From the NCBI RefSeq assembly GCF_013085545.1, contig NZ_CP039543.1, forward strand, positions 1,736,001 to 1,800,000: 64,000 bases of DNA. The letters run 5' to 3'. Both the position numbers and the translations under genes were made by a program. Every line of letters starts with the position of its first letter. Within the stretch, counting starts at the first letter, position 1. Source of the DNA: Oceanidesulfovibrio marinus (GTDB taxonomy: Bacteria; Desulfobacterota; Desulfovibrionia; Desulfovibrionales; Desulfovibrionaceae). Below are positions 27,661 to 39,508 of the stretch, one piece after another. The notes below the pieces were generated by a model that was given only the letters and a program-made list of their open reading frames with translations, was not told the origin of the DNA and made no database searches.

Positions 27661-28965
27661 CTAGTCCGCCTGCTTGCGGATAAAGGACGGAATTTCGAAC
27701 TCGTCTTCGTCGAAGATGAAGTCATCCTCGCCGGGCGCGTGGTTGTTCACAGCCTGCTGCATGTGCTCATCCTGGCCCTTCTTATAGCGGAGGTAGCTGG
27801 GGATGTTCCAATCATCTTCCTGGTTGCGACGGGTCTGGCGCTGACCGCCGCCCACACGGGCCTGGCCGGTCTTGGGCTGTTCGGCGCGGGAGCGGCCAGG
27901 CAGCTTGGTGACGTTGCCGCCATTGCCGCCACCACCGCCGCCGCGCAGGGATGCGGCGGACTGGCCCTGCTGGATGGAGAAGCCGCGGTCCGTGCCGTCG
28001 CACTCCATCTCCAGCTCGATGCCCGTGGCGATGACGGTGATGCGCATCTCGTCGCTGGTGTCCTGATCGAAAACCGTACCGAAGTAGATCTTGGCGTCCT
28101 CGTGTGCGGCCTCGGAGATGGTGGAGGCGGCCTCGCTCACCTCGTCGATGGTCAGGTCCGGTCCGCAGGTGATGTTCATGAGCACGCCGCGGGCGCCCTC
28201 AATGGAGACATCCTCCAGCAACGGGCTGGTGATGGCCTTCATGGCGGCCTCACGCGCGCGGGACTCGCCGCGGGAGATGCCCGTGCCCATCATGGCCAAG
28301 CCCATCTCGCTCATCACGGCCTTCACGTCGGCAAAGTCCAGGTTGATGAGGCCGGGCACCATGATCAGGTCGGAGATGCCCTTCACCGCGTAGTAGAGGA
28401 CCTCGTCCGCCTTTTTGAGCATCTCGATGAAGGTGGCCTTTTTGGAAGCCAGGGCAAGGAGACGGTCGTTGGGGATGGTGATCAGGCTGTCCACGTACTC
28501 CTTGAACTCCAGGATGCCCTTGTCCGCCTGCTCCCGGCGCTTCTTGCCCTCGAAGTAGAACGGCTTGGTGACAACGCCCACGGTGAGCGCGCCGCACTCC
28601 TTGGCCACCTGGGCGATGACCGGGGCAGCGCCAGTACCGGTGCCGCCGCCCATGCCGCAGGTCACAAAGACCATGTCGCAATCGCCCACCACTTCCTTCA
28701 CCTGGTCGATGGACTCGATGGTGGCTTCCTTGCCGATGTCCGGGTTGGCGCCGGCGCCCAGGCCCTTGGTCAGCTTTTCGCCGAGCTGGATCTTGAACTC
28801 CGCGCGGCTGCGGTTGAGCGCCTGGATGTCCGTGTTCGCCGCAACGAAACGCACGCCCTTGAGCGCCGAGTTGATCATGTTGTTCACGGCGTTTCCACCA
28901 CCGCCGCCAACGCCGATGACCTTGATCTTCGCCATCTGATCGCCGTCGATTTCCATGAATTCCAT
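27661..28965 (-). CDS. ftsZ: cell division protein FtsZ
   Basis: Tubulin-like GTPase that forms the division ring. The 434-residue product has an N-terminal glycine-rich strand ([18 protein letters not shown]), the GTP-binding GGGTGTG signature near residues 105-112, and T7-loop/synergy motifs ([11 protein letters not shown]). The C-terminal linker (about 330-385) is Gly/Arg-rich. The tail contains two copies of the partner-binding motif: [10 protein letters not shown] about 45 residues from the end, and the terminal [18 protein letters not shown] precedes the ATG. It is the last gene of the division and cell-wall cluster, 52 bases after ftsA. Confidence 0.97.
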   Translation of the reverse strand: MEFMEIDGDQMAKIKVIGVGGGGGNAVNNMINSALKGVRFVAANTDIQALNRSRAEFKIQLGEKLTKGLGAGANPDIGKEATIESIDQVKEVVGDCDMVFVTCGMGGGTGTGAAPVIAQVAKECGALTVGVVTKPFYFEGKKRREQADKGILEFKEYVDSLITIPNDRLLALASKKATFIEMLKKADEVLYYAVKGISDLIMVPGLINLDFADVKAVMSEMGLAMMGTGISRGESRAREAAMKAITSPLLEDVSIEGARGVLMNITCGPDLTIDEVSEAASTISEAAHEDAKIYFGTVFDQDTSDEMRITVIATGIELEMECDGTDRGFSIQQGQSAASLRGGGGGGNGGNVTKLPGRSRAEQPKTGQARVGGGQRQTRRNQEDDWNIPSYLRYKKGQDEHMQQAVNNHAPGEDDFIFDEDEFEIPSFIRKQAD

Positions 28966-29017
28966 AACGCGTCTCCTTTCCCACTCCTTAGATGTTGCTC
29001 CTATGGGACCCCCGCCC

Positions 29018-30244
29018 CTAGGAGATGTCGGAAAACCATTTGCGCATCCGCGAGAGGATGCGATTGAACACGTTGGCGTCTCGGATCCGGAACTTGTGCT
29101 CCATCCCTTCCTTTTCCGCGCCGTACATCAGAAGCCCCACGGCCGTGGCGTACATCGGGCTGTTCACCACGTCCTTGAGACCGCCCACTCCGCTGGGGAA
29201 ACCAACCCGCGTGGGCATGTTGAAAATCTGTTCGCCCAGCTCCTGCATGCCCTCGATGAGCGAGGTGCCGCCGGTGAGCACCACACCCGCGCCGATCTGG
29301 TTCTTGAAGCCGGAGCGTACGAGCTCCTGGTCCACCAGGGAGAGCATCTCCTCCACCCTGGGCTCGCAGATCTCGGCAAGCACCTGGCGGGAGAGGCGGC
29401 GGGCGTCCCGCCCGCCCACGCTGGGCACCTCTATGGTGTCCGAGCTCTTGACCAGCTCTGCCAAAGCGCAGCCGTACTTGATCTTGATCTTCTCGGCCGC
29501 GACCATGGGCGTGCGCAGGCCGAAGGCGATATCGTTGGTCAGGTTGGCGCCGCCCAGGGCCAGAACCCCTGTGTGCTTGATGGAGTCGTCGGCGAACACG
29601 GCGATGTCCGTGGTTCCGCCGCCCAGGTCCACCAGGGCCACGCCGATCTCGCGCTCTTCTTCCGTGAGCACGGCCTTGGACGAGGCCAGGGACTCCAGTA
29701 CGATATCGGCCACGTCCAGGCCGGAGCGGTGGCAGCTGCGCACGATGTTCTGCGCCGAGGTGACGGCTCCGGTGACGATGTGCACCTTCACCTCCAGCCG
29801 CACGCCGGCCATGCCCTGGGGATCGGCAATGCCCCGCTGGTCGTCCACGATGTACTCCTGCGGCAGGATGTGGATGACCTCGCGATCCAGGGGAATGGCC
29901 ACGGCCTTGGCCGCGTCGATGGCGCGTTCCACATCTTTGGGGCCGACCTCGCCGCCCTTCACCGCGATGACGCCGTGGCTGTTGAAGCCCTTGATATGGC
30001 TGCCAGCGATGCCCGCGTACACGCTGCGGATCTCGCAGCCGGCCATGAGCTCCGCCTCTTCCAGGGCTTTCTTGATGGATTGGACCGTCTGCTCGATGTT
30101 GACGACCACGCCCTTGCGCAAGCCAGTGGATGGGCTCGTGCCGATACCGACGATATCGACGCCTTCCTCGGTGGGCTCGCCCACCACAGCGCAGATTTTC
30201 GTGGTCCCTATGTCCAGTCCGACGATGAGTTCGCCTTTGGCCAT
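29018..30244 (-). CDS. ftsA: cell division protein FtsA
   Basis: Actin-like ATPase that tethers FtsZ to the membrane. The 408-residue product begins [18 protein letters not shown], the phosphate-1 motif. It has a 1C-subdomain-like segment and the later ATPase motifs [16 protein letters not shown] and [16 protein letters not shown]. The C-terminus ends in an amphipathic helix-like stretch ([15 protein letters not shown]), the usual membrane-targeting sequence. AAGGAG precedes the start. It lies between ftsQ and ftsZ in the standard order. Confidence 0.96.
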   Translation of the reverse strand: MAKGELIVGLDIGTTKICAVVGEPTEEGVDIVGIGTSPSTGLRKGVVVNIEQTVQSIKKALEEAELMAGCEIRSVYAGIAGSHIKGFNSHGVIAVKGGEVGPKDVERAIDAAKAVAIPLDREVIHILPQEYIVDDQRGIADPQGMAGVRLEVKVHIVTGAVTSAQNIVRSCHRSGLDVADIVLESLASSKAVLTEEEREIGVALVDLGGGTTDIAVFADDSIKHTGVLALGGANLTNDIAFGLRTPMVAAEKIKIKYGCALAELVKSSDTIEVPSVGGRDARRLSRQVLAEICEPRVEEMLSLVDQELVRSGFKNQIGAGVVLTGGTSLIEGMQELGEQIFNMPTRVGFPSGVGGLKDVVNSPMYATAVGLLMYGAEKEGMEHKFRIRDANVFNRILSRMRKWFSDIS

Positions 30245-30278
30245 TGAAATCTCCTTGCCTTCGCCTTGAAAAGCCGCC

Positions 30279-31160
30279 CTACCCGGCGGCGCTGCCGTGT
30301 GTTTGCACCCAGACGCGCCGGCCGTGTGCGCGCAACGCCTTGACTCTATTCAGCTCTCCGCGCCTGACCAGGTCCTGGTAGACCAGGGAGAGCCGCTGCA
30401 CGTTGCCGTCGAGGTCGTCCGTTCCCAAACCCATGGTGAGCCCCGCGTCGTCGAAGCGCAGCTCGATCTCGCCTGCCTGGCTTGCACGTATCCAACTCGC
30501 ATGCTGCACCGTAAACGGCAGTCCCGCGTCCGCCAGCAGGGACGTCAGCTCCGGCAGCCGCGAGAACACCGCGCCGTCATGCATGTCTGCCTGCTCTTCG
30601 AGCAACGGCATGGACGTGAACTGGTTCGCCGTGACCGGCGCGATGGTCCGGCCCTGGGCGTCGGCGTAGTAGAGCTCCTCGTTCTTGCGGCGCCAGTAGC
30701 GCGGCGTGCGCTCGAAAATCGTGATCCGGAACGTGGACGGCAACACCCGCTTGACCATGGCGCGCTCCACCCAGGGATTGGCCAGGAGCCCGGACTCCAC
30801 GTCGCGCATGTTCAGCTCCAGCGTGTTCTGCCCCAGGGCCACGCCGGCCGCCGAGAGCACCTCCACGTTGGCCAGTCGCTTGTTCCCGCTCACCTCCAGC
30901 TTCTTGAGCGCGAAGTACTCGTGATGGGTCAGGTATCGGTAACCGATCAGCAGGCCGCAGCTCACGACCAGGAAGAAGACCACGGCCAGAACCACCGAGC
31001 CGCCGATGGTCATGGTCTTGAGGAACGCGGGCAAGAGCCCGCGGCCCCCGGCGGCAATCGCCTTGACGGCGGCGCCGGCGCGGTCCTTGCGCACGCTGTA
31101 GCGGTTGCCCGCCTTCTTGCGGCGGACCATCCCGCCCTGTTTTGCTAGCTGCACGGCCAA
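30279..31160 (-). CDS. ftsQ: cell division protein FtsQ
   Basis: Bitopic membrane protein linking early and late divisome parts. The 293-residue product has a basic cytoplasmic N-terminus, one span at about residues 50-72 (VVLAVVFFLVVSCGLLIGY), a POTRA domain (FALKKLEVSGNKRLANVEVLSAAG) and the FtsQ beta domain (WVERAMVKRVLPSTFRITIFER). The frame starts at a TTG (31160) with AGGAGGT well placed upstream and overlaps the murB stop by 16 bases. GTG 31154 or ATG 31130 are alternatives. The neighbours (murB, ftsA) confirm the call despite low general conservation of FtsQ. Confidence 0.9.
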   Translation of the reverse strand: MAVQLAKQGGMVRRKKAGNRYSVRKDRAGAAVKAIAAGGRGLLPAFLKTMTIGGSVVLAVVFFLVVSCGLLIGYRYLTHHEYFALKKLEVSGNKRLANVEVLSAAGVALGQNTLELNMRDVESGLLANPWVERAMVKRVLPSTFRITIFERTPRYWRRKNEELYYADAQGRTIAPVTANQFTSMPLLEEQADMHDGAVFSRLPELTSLLADAGLPFTVQHASWIRASQAGEIELRFDDAGLTMGLGTDDLDGNVQRLSLVYQDLVRRGELNRVKALRAHGRRVWVQTHGSAAG

Positions 31161-32041
31161 ACCCTGACCTCCTTCACGAGCGTGTAACCGCTCCGCTCCG
31201 CCACGGCTTCTTCAGCCATGGCCAGAAGCTCGAACGCCTCGGTAGACGTTCCTTTTCCATAATTCACCAGAAAGTTCGCATGCTTCTCCGAGAAACCGAC
31301 TCCGCCCAGCGTCTTGCCGCGGAAACCGGCCTCGTCCAGCAGCCACCCGGCGGCCACGCCCAGAGCCGGGTTCTTGTACACGCAGCCCGCGCTCCAGGCG
31401 GACAGAGGCTGCGCCGCCTTCTTCTTGGCAATGGCCTCGTCGGCCGCCGCCTTGGTCGCCTCGGCCCCCGTCTTGGGCAGCCGGAGCCGCGCCGCGGTAA
31501 CGACCATCCACGAGACCGGCCTGGTCAGCGTGAACGCCCGGTACGCCGTGGCAAAACCGTCGCGGTCCAGCCACTCCAGTCCGCGCTCCGGCGAAAAAAT
31601 CTGCACGGCTTCGAGAACGGTGCCAATCTCGCAGCCAAAGGCCCCGGCGTTCATGGCCACGGCCCCGCCCACGGAGCCGGGCACGCCGAGCAGCCCTTCC
31701 AGACCCGAGAGCCCTGCCGCCACCAGCTTGCGCACCAGGGCCGGCAGGGAGAGCGAGGCGGACACATGGACCACGGCGGTGTCCTTGGCCTCGTGCTCCA
31801 TGGTCATTGCCGGCTCGGCCTCGTCGAACTGCACCAGCGTGGCGGCAATTGCGCCGTCCTTGGCCAGGATGTTGGAGCCGCGGCCCAGCACATGGATCGT
31901 TCCGCCGAGCTTTTCCAGCGTCTCGGGCAGCGCATCCAGATCACCGCTCCCGGAGGCGCGCACCAACGCGACCGCATTGCCGCCGAGGCGCAACGTGGTC
32001 AGCTCTGCGAGCGAGGGAGATTCGATGATCGTCAGGGCCAT
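31145..32041 (-). CDS. murB: UDP-N-acetylenolpyruvoylglucosamine reductase
   Basis: FAD enzyme that reduces UDP-GlcNAc-enolpyruvate to UDP-MurNAc in the cytoplasm. The 298-residue product shows the FAD-binding motifs (TTLRLGGNAVALVRA, LGRGSNILAKDG, GVPGSVGGAVAMNAGAFG). The catalytic proton donor, a serine in E. coli MurB, is a cysteine here (SAGCVYKNP, Cys220), a substitution known in other MurB enzymes. Its length and the compact SEKHANFLVN region fit the shorter (type II) MurB class. It is placed between murC and ftsQ; AAGGA precedes the ATG. Confidence 0.95.
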   Translation of the reverse strand: MALTIIESPSLAELTTLRLGGNAVALVRASGSGDLDALPETLEKLGGTIHVLGRGSNILAKDGAIAATLVQFDEAEPAMTMEHEAKDTAVVHVSASLSLPALVRKLVAAGLSGLEGLLGVPGSVGGAVAMNAGAFGCEIGTVLEAVQIFSPERGLEWLDRDGFATAYRAFTLTRPVSWMVVTAARLRLPKTGAEATKAAADEAIAKKKAAQPLSAWSAGCVYKNPALGVAAGWLLDEAGFRGKTLGGVGFSEKHANFLVNYGKGTSTEAFELLAMAEEAVAERSGYTLVKEVRVWPCS

Positions 32042-32046
32042 ATTCC

Positions 32047-33411
<1,365 letters not shown>

Positions 33412-33420
33412 TGTTCCACC

Positions 33421-34512
33421 CTATGCGGCCAGCGCCTCGATGCGCTGCGCCATTATCGCGGCGGCCTGGGGCATGGCTTGGCTTTTTGCCGCCTTGGCCA
33501 TGGCCGCGAGCCGGTCGCGGTCGCTTGTCAGTTCAATAACCATCTTCGCCAGCCGTTCGCCGCTGAAGTCCTGCTGCAGGACCAGCTCGGCCGCGCCAGC
33601 CTTGGCCAGGTACTCGGCGTTGACGCGCTGATGGTCGTGGGTTGCATACGGAAACGGCACCAGCACGGCCGGCGTGCCGGAGGCCGCGAGCTCGAACACG
33701 GTGGAGGCGCCGCTGCGGCACACGGCGAGGTCTGCCCAGGCGTATGTGCCGGCCATGTCCTCGATGAACGCCCGCGGGCTGTTCACATCCGCGCCGCTGC
33801 TCTTCAAACCTTCGTATCCCTGCCGGACGCGCTCGAAATCGCGCGGTCCGGTCTGGTGGACGATTTCGATGCCGGCCTCCAGCAACACAGGCAGGGCTTC
33901 GAGCATGGCGTCGTTGAGCGCTTTGGCCCCCTGGCTGCCACCCAGCACAAGAAGGCGGCGCTTCTCGCCCGCAGGCTTCGCGGGTGCGTTCGCCAGGGCG
34001 CGGATGTCCTGGCGCACCGGGTTGCCCACCAGTTCGGTCTTCTCCGCCTGGAAGCGCTTGTGCGTGTCCGGGAAGGAGAGGAAGATCGTACGTACGATCC
34101 GGCCCAGGAGCCTGTTGGCCACGCCGGGCACGCTGTTCTGCTCGTGCAGGGCCGTGGGCCGGTGCAGCAGAAAGGCAGCGGCCACAGCGGCAAAGGAGGC
34201 GTAGCCGCCGAAGCCCACCACTGCATCGGGCCGGTAGCGCAGCACCAGCGGGATGGCCAGAGCCAGCCCGGCGATGAGCGATGCGATCCCGGAGACGGAG
34301 CGCAAACCGCGCCCCAGCACGCCGGCCGAGGGCAGCGCCTTGAACTCCAGGCCGCGACTCCGCGCCAGGTCGCCCTCGGGACCGCGCTTCGTGCCCACAA
34401 AGAGCACGCGGCAGCCGGGGTTGTGCGCGGTGATCTCTTCGGCCACTGCCAGGGCCGGGAAGATGTGGCCGCCGGTGCCGCCGGTGGTCAGGATGACGCG
34501 CGACAGGCTCAT
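33421..34512 (-). CDS. murG: UDP-GlcNAc:lipid I N-acetylglucosaminyltransferase
   Basis: Peripheral membrane GT28 enzyme that makes lipid II. The 363-residue product starts VILTTGGTGGHIFPALAVAEEI, the lipid I-binding loop, followed by GFGGYASFAAVAAAF and HEQNSVPGVANRLL. The donor-site motif is LLVLGGSQGAKALND and later CRSGASTVFELAASGTPAVLVPFP. A much longer frame is open upstream, but the ATG at 34512 gives the canonical N-terminus and overlaps the ftsW stop by four bases (ATGA). Confidence 0.96.
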   Translation of the reverse strand: MSLSRVILTTGGTGGHIFPALAVAEEITAHNPGCRVLFVGTKRGPEGDLARSRGLEFKALPSAGVLGRGLRSVSGIASLIAGLALAIPLVLRYRPDAVVGFGGYASFAAVAAAFLLHRPTALHEQNSVPGVANRLLGRIVRTIFLSFPDTHKRFQAEKTELVGNPVRQDIRALANAPAKPAGEKRRLLVLGGSQGAKALNDAMLEALPVLLEAGIEIVHQTGPRDFERVRQGYEGLKSSGADVNSPRAFIEDMAGTYAWADLAVCRSGASTVFELAASGTPAVLVPFPYATHDHQRVNAEYLAKAGAAELVLQQDFSGERLAKMVIELTSDRDRLAAMAKAAKSQAMPQAAAIMAQRIEALAA

Positions 34513-35666
34513 GCCGCACCTCCCACCGCCGCCCGCCGCACCACGGGGTCCGTCTCCCTGGAAAGATTGAGCAGGATGCCCGCGCAGACAAAGGATGCCA
34601 GCAGGCTGGAGCCGCCGTAGCTCACGAACGGCATGGGCACACCCTTGGGCGGCGCCACGCCCAGCACCACGGCCATGTTCAGGATCGCGCCCAGGCCCAG
34701 GATCAGCGTCATGCCGTACGCCACCAGACGGCGGTGCAGATCCTCCTGCTTCACGGCCACGTTGAACCCCCGCCAGAGCAGGATGGCCACGAGGAAGAAG
34801 AGCAGGCTGAGGCCGGCGAATCCGAGCTCCTCGCCAATCACCGCCACGATGAAGTCGTTGTGCGCCTCGGGCAGGAAGAAGAGCTTCTGCTTGCCCGCGC
34901 CCAGGCCCACGCCCCAGAACCCGCCGGCGCCAAAGGAGTACAGCGACTGCACCAGCTGGTAGCCCGTGTCCATGGCGTCCTTGAAGGGATCGAGGAAAGC
35001 CAGCAGTCGGCGCGAACGGTACGGTGAGTTGACGATAAGCAGGAATGCGCCGCCGGCAGCCATGGATACGGACATGAAAAGATAGACGAGCCGGGTGCCG
35101 CCGGCCAGGCACATCAGGAACAGGAGCATGGCGAGCATGGCCGCGCCGCCGAAGTCCGGCTGCATGAGCAGCAGGACGCCGAACAGGCCGGTGACCGCGA
35201 ACGGCGGCACCACGCCCACGCTGAAGGTGCGCACCAGGTCCTTCTTGTGGCTCAGGAACCAGGCAAGGTAGAGCACCAGCGCGATTTTGGCGAACTCCAT
35301 GGGTTGGATGCGCGTGATGCCCAGGGATATCCAGCGCCGCGCGCCGTTGACCTCCACCCCCAGGGGCGTGAACAGCGCAGTGAGCAACAGTGCGCAGGCA
35401 ATGCCCAGCAGGAAGTAGTGCGTCTTGAGGAATATCTGCTGCGGAGCCAGAGCCAGGAAAACCATGAGACCGGCGCCAACCACGCAGCATGCGAGCTGGC
35501 GCACAAAGAAGTAGTAGACCCCGCCGAAGTACTTCTCGGCCATGATGCCGCTGGCCGAAAGAACCATGACCAGTCCAAAGACGGCCATAAGCACGGTGGC
35601 GAGGAGCAGCCAGAAGTCGAACCCGGCTAGGATCTCGCGGAATTCCTGTCTCGTGGGCGCACGCAT
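34509..35666 (-). CDS. ftsW: peptidoglycan glycosyltransferase FtsW (SEDS)
   Basis: Polytopic SEDS protein that polymerises lipid II at the septum with FtsI. The 385-residue product has about ten hydrophobic spans. Conserved family segments are visible: GARRWISLGITRIQPMEFAKIALVLYLAWFL, LMQPDFGGAAMLAMLLFLMC, VQSLYSFGAGGFWGVGLGAGKQKLFFLPEAHNDFIVAVIGEELGF and VPMPFVSYGGSSLLASF (named here by their cores QP-EFAK, QPDFG, PEAHNDFI, YGGSS). The position between murD and murG is that of ftsW rather than rodA. Confidence 0.95.
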   Translation of the reverse strand: MRAPTRQEFREILAGFDFWLLLATVLMAVFGLVMVLSASGIMAEKYFGGVYYFFVRQLACCVVGAGLMVFLALAPQQIFLKTHYFLLGIACALLLTALFTPLGVEVNGARRWISLGITRIQPMEFAKIALVLYLAWFLSHKKDLVRTFSVGVVPPFAVTGLFGVLLLMQPDFGGAAMLAMLLFLMCLAGGTRLVYLFMSVSMAAGGAFLLIVNSPYRSRRLLAFLDPFKDAMDTGYQLVQSLYSFGAGGFWGVGLGAGKQKLFFLPEAHNDFIVAVIGEELGFAGLSLLFFLVAILLWRGFNVAVKQEDLHRRLVAYGMTLILGLGAILNMAVVLGVAPPKGVPMPFVSYGGSSLLASFVCAGILLNLSRETDPVVRRAAVGGAA

Positions 35667-35669
35667 CGT

Positions 35670-36959
35670 CTACGCCTCCTCCGCCAGGCGGCGGAACTCG
35701 TTGCCGCGTTCCGCGTAGCTCTTGTACTGGTCAAAGCTGGCAGTGGCCGGCGAGAGCAGAATCGCCTCGCCCTCCTCGGCCTCGGCCATGTGCCTGGCGA
35801 ACGCCTTGGTCATGGTCTCTTCCCAGAACACGGGAACCGCACCGGTCCAGGCCTTTTCGAAGACCTCGCGCGCCCCGCCGAACAGCCCAACACTGCGGAC
35901 CTTTTCCGCAAGCAGCGGCCGCAACGCTTCCAGGTCCCCGCCTTTGTACTTGCCGCCGGCCAGCAGCCGCACCGGGCGGTCCATGGCCTTGAGCGCCGCC
36001 ACCAGGGAGTCCACGGTGGTCGCCTTGGAGTCGTCGATAAAGATGATGCCCCGCTTGTTGGCCACGATCTGCAACCGATGCGGCGGCGGTTCGAAGTCGT
36101 ACGCCGCGGCACGGGCGTCCTCTTCGGATACGCCCATCTCGCGCACGGCCTTCCACGCCGCCTCCAGGTTCTGGCGGTTGTGCGCGCCCAGCAGGTGCGG
36201 GGTACTGAAATCGATTTCAGTCGTCAGCCACTCCACCCGGGCAGCCACCCCGCCGCGCTTCTCGATCTCGCCGCGCAGGGTCTGATCGATGAGCGCCACG
36301 TCCTCGCCGGTCTGGTTCTCGAACAGCTTGAGCTTGGCCTCCAGGTACTCCTCCAGAGAGGCGTGGTAGTCCAGGTGGTCCGGCGAGAAGTTGAGCAGCA
36401 CGCCTACACGCGGCCGGAAGGTCTCGCAGTGCTGGAGCTGGAAGCTGGAGACCTCGAGCACGATCACGTCGGCGCGGTCTTCGGTCAGCAGGTACTCGGA
36501 CAGGGGCGTGCCGATGTTGCCACCCAAAAAAACCTTCTTGCCGGCGCGGCGGAGCATGAAATCGGTCAGGCTGGCCGTTGTGGTCTTGCCGTTGGTGCCG
36601 GTGATGGCGATGGCCGGCTCCTGCACCTGACGGGAGGCGAGCTCCAGCTCGGAGATCACGGGCAGGTCGGCCGGCAGAAACGGCTCGATGTCGCGCACAC
36701 GCGCGCCGGGGCTGACCACCAGGAGGTCCAGCCCGGCGAACTGCGCCGGCTCGTGCTCGCCGCTCACCAGCTCGAAGAGGCCACCCTCTTTTGTGCCGTC
36801 GTAGACCGAGGCGAGCCGTGCGGCGTCTTTGTCCACCACGCGCACCGCGGCGCCCATGGCATGCAGCACGCGGGCCGCAGCCTGGCCGGAACGGCCGCTG
36901 CCCAGCACGCCGGCGCGGCGGCCTGCCAGGGGGGTGGATGTTATCTTGGTTCCTTGCAT
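35670..36959 (-). CDS. murD: UDP-N-acetylmuramoyl-L-alanine--D-glutamate ligase
   Basis: Adds D-glutamate to the stem peptide. The 429-residue product has an N-terminal UMA-binding Rossmann domain (GVLGSGRSGQAAARVLHAMG), the P-loop ITGTNGKTTTASLTDFML at about residues 115-132, then FSPDHLDYHASLEEYLEAK, GAHNRQNLEAAW and a C-terminal domain with IIFIDDSKATTVDSLVAALKAM and LLSPATASFDQYKSYAERG. All are MurD hallmarks. It lies three bases before ftsW and after mraY. Confidence 0.96.
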   Translation of the reverse strand: MQGTKITSTPLAGRRAGVLGSGRSGQAAARVLHAMGAAVRVVDKDAARLASVYDGTKEGGLFELVSGEHEPAQFAGLDLLVVSPGARVRDIEPFLPADLPVISELELASRQVQEPAIAITGTNGKTTTASLTDFMLRRAGKKVFLGGNIGTPLSEYLLTEDRADVIVLEVSSFQLQHCETFRPRVGVLLNFSPDHLDYHASLEEYLEAKLKLFENQTGEDVALIDQTLRGEIEKRGGVAARVEWLTTEIDFSTPHLLGAHNRQNLEAAWKAVREMGVSEEDARAAAYDFEPPPHRLQIVANKRGIIFIDDSKATTVDSLVAALKAMDRPVRLLAGGKYKGGDLEALRPLLAEKVRSVGLFGGAREVFEKAWTGAVPVFWEETMTKAFARHMAEAEEGEAILLSPATASFDQYKSYAERGNEFRRLAEEA

Positions 36960-36995
36960 TTTCTTATAAACCTGTTGATGACGAATCAGTTGCCT

Positions 36996-38075
36996 TTAGC
37001 GCAGCTTGAGGGTTGAAAGGGCCGCCAGCCCCAGAAGTATGGACAGAATCCAGAAGCGGATGATGATCTTGGACTCCGGAATCCCCTGCAGCTCGAAATG
37101 GTGGTGGATGGGGGCCATCTTGAACATCCGCTTGCCGCCGCTCATTTTGAAGTAGCTCACTTGCAGGATCACGGAGAGGGTCTCCACCACAAAGAGCCCG
37201 CCCACGATGAGCAGCACCAACTCCTGCTTGGCCAGCACGGCGATGAAGCCCAGGGTGCCGCCGATGGCCAGCGAGCCCACATCGCCCATGAAGACCTGCG
37301 CCGGATAGGCGTTGAACCACAGGAAGCCGAGGCCCGCGCCGATAAGCGCGCCGCAGAACACCGTGACCTCGCCCACGCCGGGCACATACGGCACCAGCAG
37401 GTGCTCGGAGATAACCTTGTTGCCGGCCACGTAGATGAACACGGCAAAGCAGACGTCGGCCACGATGGAGGGGCCGATGGCCAGGCCGTCCAGGCCGTCG
37501 GTGAGGTTCACGCCATTGGACGAGCCCACGAGAACGAGTACGGCAAAGGGGATGTAGAACCAGCCCAGGTCCGGCTGAAACATCTTGAAGAACGGCATCG
37601 AGAGCTTGGTGGAGTACGCCGGCTCCCAGACCAGGATGATCAGGGCAAGCGCGGCCACGCCGATCTGTCCCAGAATCTTGGCCTTTGCGGACAGCCCCTT
37701 GTTGGTCTTGCGCTTGATCTTCAGGTAGTCGTCCAGGAAGCCAACACCGCCAAAACCCAGGAAGACCAGCATGGTAAGCCAGACGTAGTGGTTGGTGAGG
37801 TCCGCCCAGAGGAGCACGGACACGGCCACGGTGAGGCTCATGAGCAGGCCGCCCATGGTGGGGGTGCCGGCCTTTTCCTTGTGCGCGGAGACACCGTCCT
37901 CCTGGATGTACTGGCCGAATTTGATGCGCCGTAGCCAACGGATGAACATCGGACCCAGGAAGATGCTGAGGATGAGCGCCGTGAGCATGGCCCAGATGGA
38001 CCGGAACGTGATGTACCGGAACACGTTGAAGATGACGAACTCGTCACTCAAGGGCACGAGAAGATTGTATATCAT
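36996..38075 (-). CDS. mraY: phospho-N-acetylmuramoyl-pentapeptide-transferase
   Basis: Membrane enzyme that forms lipid I from UDP-MurNAc-pentapeptide and undecaprenyl phosphate. The 359-residue product has ten predicted spans and the characteristic loops: [41 protein letters not shown] (with the DDY motif), [20 protein letters not shown] (with the NLTDGLDGL core), [15 protein letters not shown] and [18 protein letters not shown] (HHHFE). Its ATG at 38075 overlaps the murF stop as ATGA; the longer frame upstream lies inside murF. Confidence 0.97.
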   Translation of the reverse strand: MIYNLLVPLSDEFVIFNVFRYITFRSIWAMLTALILSIFLGPMFIRWLRRIKFGQYIQEDGVSAHKEKAGTPTMGGLLMSLTVAVSVLLWADLTNHYVWLTMLVFLGFGGVGFLDDYLKIKRKTNKGLSAKAKILGQIGVAALALIILVWEPAYSTKLSMPFFKMFQPDLGWFYIPFAVLVLVGSSNGVNLTDGLDGLAIGPSIVADVCFAVFIYVAGNKVISEHLLVPYVPGVGEVTVFCGALIGAGLGFLWFNAYPAQVFMGDVGSLAIGGTLGFIAVLAKQELVLLIVGGLFVVETLSVILQVSYFKMSGGKRMFKMAPIHHHFELQGIPESKIIIRFWILSILLGLAALSTLKLR

Positions 38076-39508
38076 GCTGCACGCTCCTTGATGAACGCCT
38101 GGGCAAGCTGCTCCATGCGGATGGTGCGCGAAGCCTTGAAGAGGATCACGCCGCCGTCCAGCGCATCCATTCCGAGGCTCTTCCATGCGTTCATGAAGTC
38201 GTCCGCCCCGGAAACCAGCGTGTGCTTGCCTTGGTAACCGCTCTCTTGCAGGCCGCGGCGTATGGCCTCGTACTCCCCGCCCTTCCAGAAAACCGCGGCG
38301 GGCTGCGCCGCGGCGATCTGCCGGCCCAGGGTCTCGTGCGCGCTACCTGCCGAGGAGCCGAGCTCGCGCATCTCGCCCAGGGCGACGACCAGGTTCCCGC
38401 CAGCGGCGGCCTCACGCGCGCTGCTCAGGGCCCGGCCCATGGACAGGGGATTGGCGTTGTAGGAATCGTCGATGACCAGCCACGGCCCGGCCTGCCGCCT
38501 GGCAAAGCGCTGCTGCGGGTACTCGATGGCGGCCAGCCCGGCGGCGATGACCTCCGGTTCCACGCCCAGCAGGTGCGCGGCCGCGGCGGCCGCTGTGATG
38601 TTCTCGGCCATCAGCGCCCCTGGCACATCCAGGGCCAGGTTGATGGTCGCGCCGTCCAGGGTGATTTCGAAGCGGGATTTGCCCTCCTCGTCCATGCCCA
38701 GAAACTCGCCGTGGTAGCGGGCTAGCCCCTTGAGCTTGCTGGCCTCGTCGTGCTCCAGCGCTTTGGCGGAAAAACCGATGCAGCGAGGCTCCAGCGAGAA
38801 GGCCGCGCTCACCAGCTCCGGGTAGTCGAGGTTGATGAGCCCGCGTCCATCCTCAGCAAGGTGCGCCAGGATGCGTGACTTGTTGCGCGCCACGCCGTCC
38901 ACGTCGCCCAGGCCTTCCAGGTGGGCGGGGCCGACGTTGACGATGACCGCGAGATCCGGTCCGGCCGCGGCGCCCAGATCGTCCATCTCGCCTTCCATGT
39001 TGATGCCGGCCTCCAACACCCAGAAAGCGGCGTCAGGATCGGCCTCGAAAATAGAGCGCGGCAGCCCCAGCCTGTTGTTCAGGTTGAGGTGGTTCTTGCA
39101 GGTGGTTCCCACGCGGGAGAGGATCTGCGCGAGCATCTCCTTGACCGTGGTCTTGCCGGCCGAGCCCGTGACCACCACAACCTTGGCCGAGGCGTCGTCG
39201 CGCACCCGACGTGCCAGACGGCCCAGGGCTGTCACGGTATCCGGCACCATGAGGTACGGAACGCCGAGGTCCTCCGGGCAGCCAAGACCGGGGGGCTGGG
39301 AGCCGACAACGGCCATGGCGCCCTTCTCCACGGCCTCGCAGGCAAAGTTGTGGCCGTCGAAGTTCTCCCCGGATACACAGAAGAAAATCTCACCGTGCTT
39401 GAGAATGCGCGAGTCGGTCTGCACGCCCGAGGGCGCAACGTTTTCCAGCGAACCCAGATCGCCCACGGCGCCCATGGCGGCGGCTATTTCGGCGAGGGTC
39501 AGCTTCAT
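38072..39508 (-). CDS. murF: UDP-N-acetylmuramoyl-tripeptide--D-alanyl-D-alanine ligase
   Basis: Adds D-Ala-D-Ala, completing the pentapeptide. The 478-residue product starts with the MurF N-terminal domain ([40 protein letters not shown]). It has the P-loop [20 protein letters not shown], the block [28 protein letters not shown] and the later [17 protein letters not shown], all diagnostic of MurF. I start at ATG 39508, where murE ends with an ATGA overlap, rather than at the longer frame start 39694 inside murE. No ddl gene is present in the cluster, so D-Ala-D-Ala must be made elsewhere. Confidence 0.96.
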   Translation of the reverse strand: MKLTLAEIAAAMGAVGDLGSLENVAPSGVQTDSRILKHGEIFFCVSGENFDGHNFACEAVEKGAMAVVGSQPPGLGCPEDLGVPYLMVPDTVTALGRLARRVRDDASAKVVVVTGSAGKTTVKEMLAQILSRVGTTCKNHLNLNNRLGLPRSIFEADPDAAFWVLEAGINMEGEMDDLGAAAGPDLAVIVNVGPAHLEGLGDVDGVARNKSRILAHLAEDGRGLINLDYPELVSAAFSLEPRCIGFSAKALEHDEASKLKGLARYHGEFLGMDEEGKSRFEITLDGATINLALDVPGALMAENITAAAAAAHLLGVEPEVIAAGLAAIEYPQQRFARRQAGPWLVIDDSYNANPLSMGRALSSAREAAAGGNLVVALGEMRELGSSAGSAHETLGRQIAAAQPAAVFWKGGEYEAIRRGLQESGYQGKHTLVSGADDFMNAWKSLGMDALDGGVILFKASRTIRMEQLAQAFIKERAA

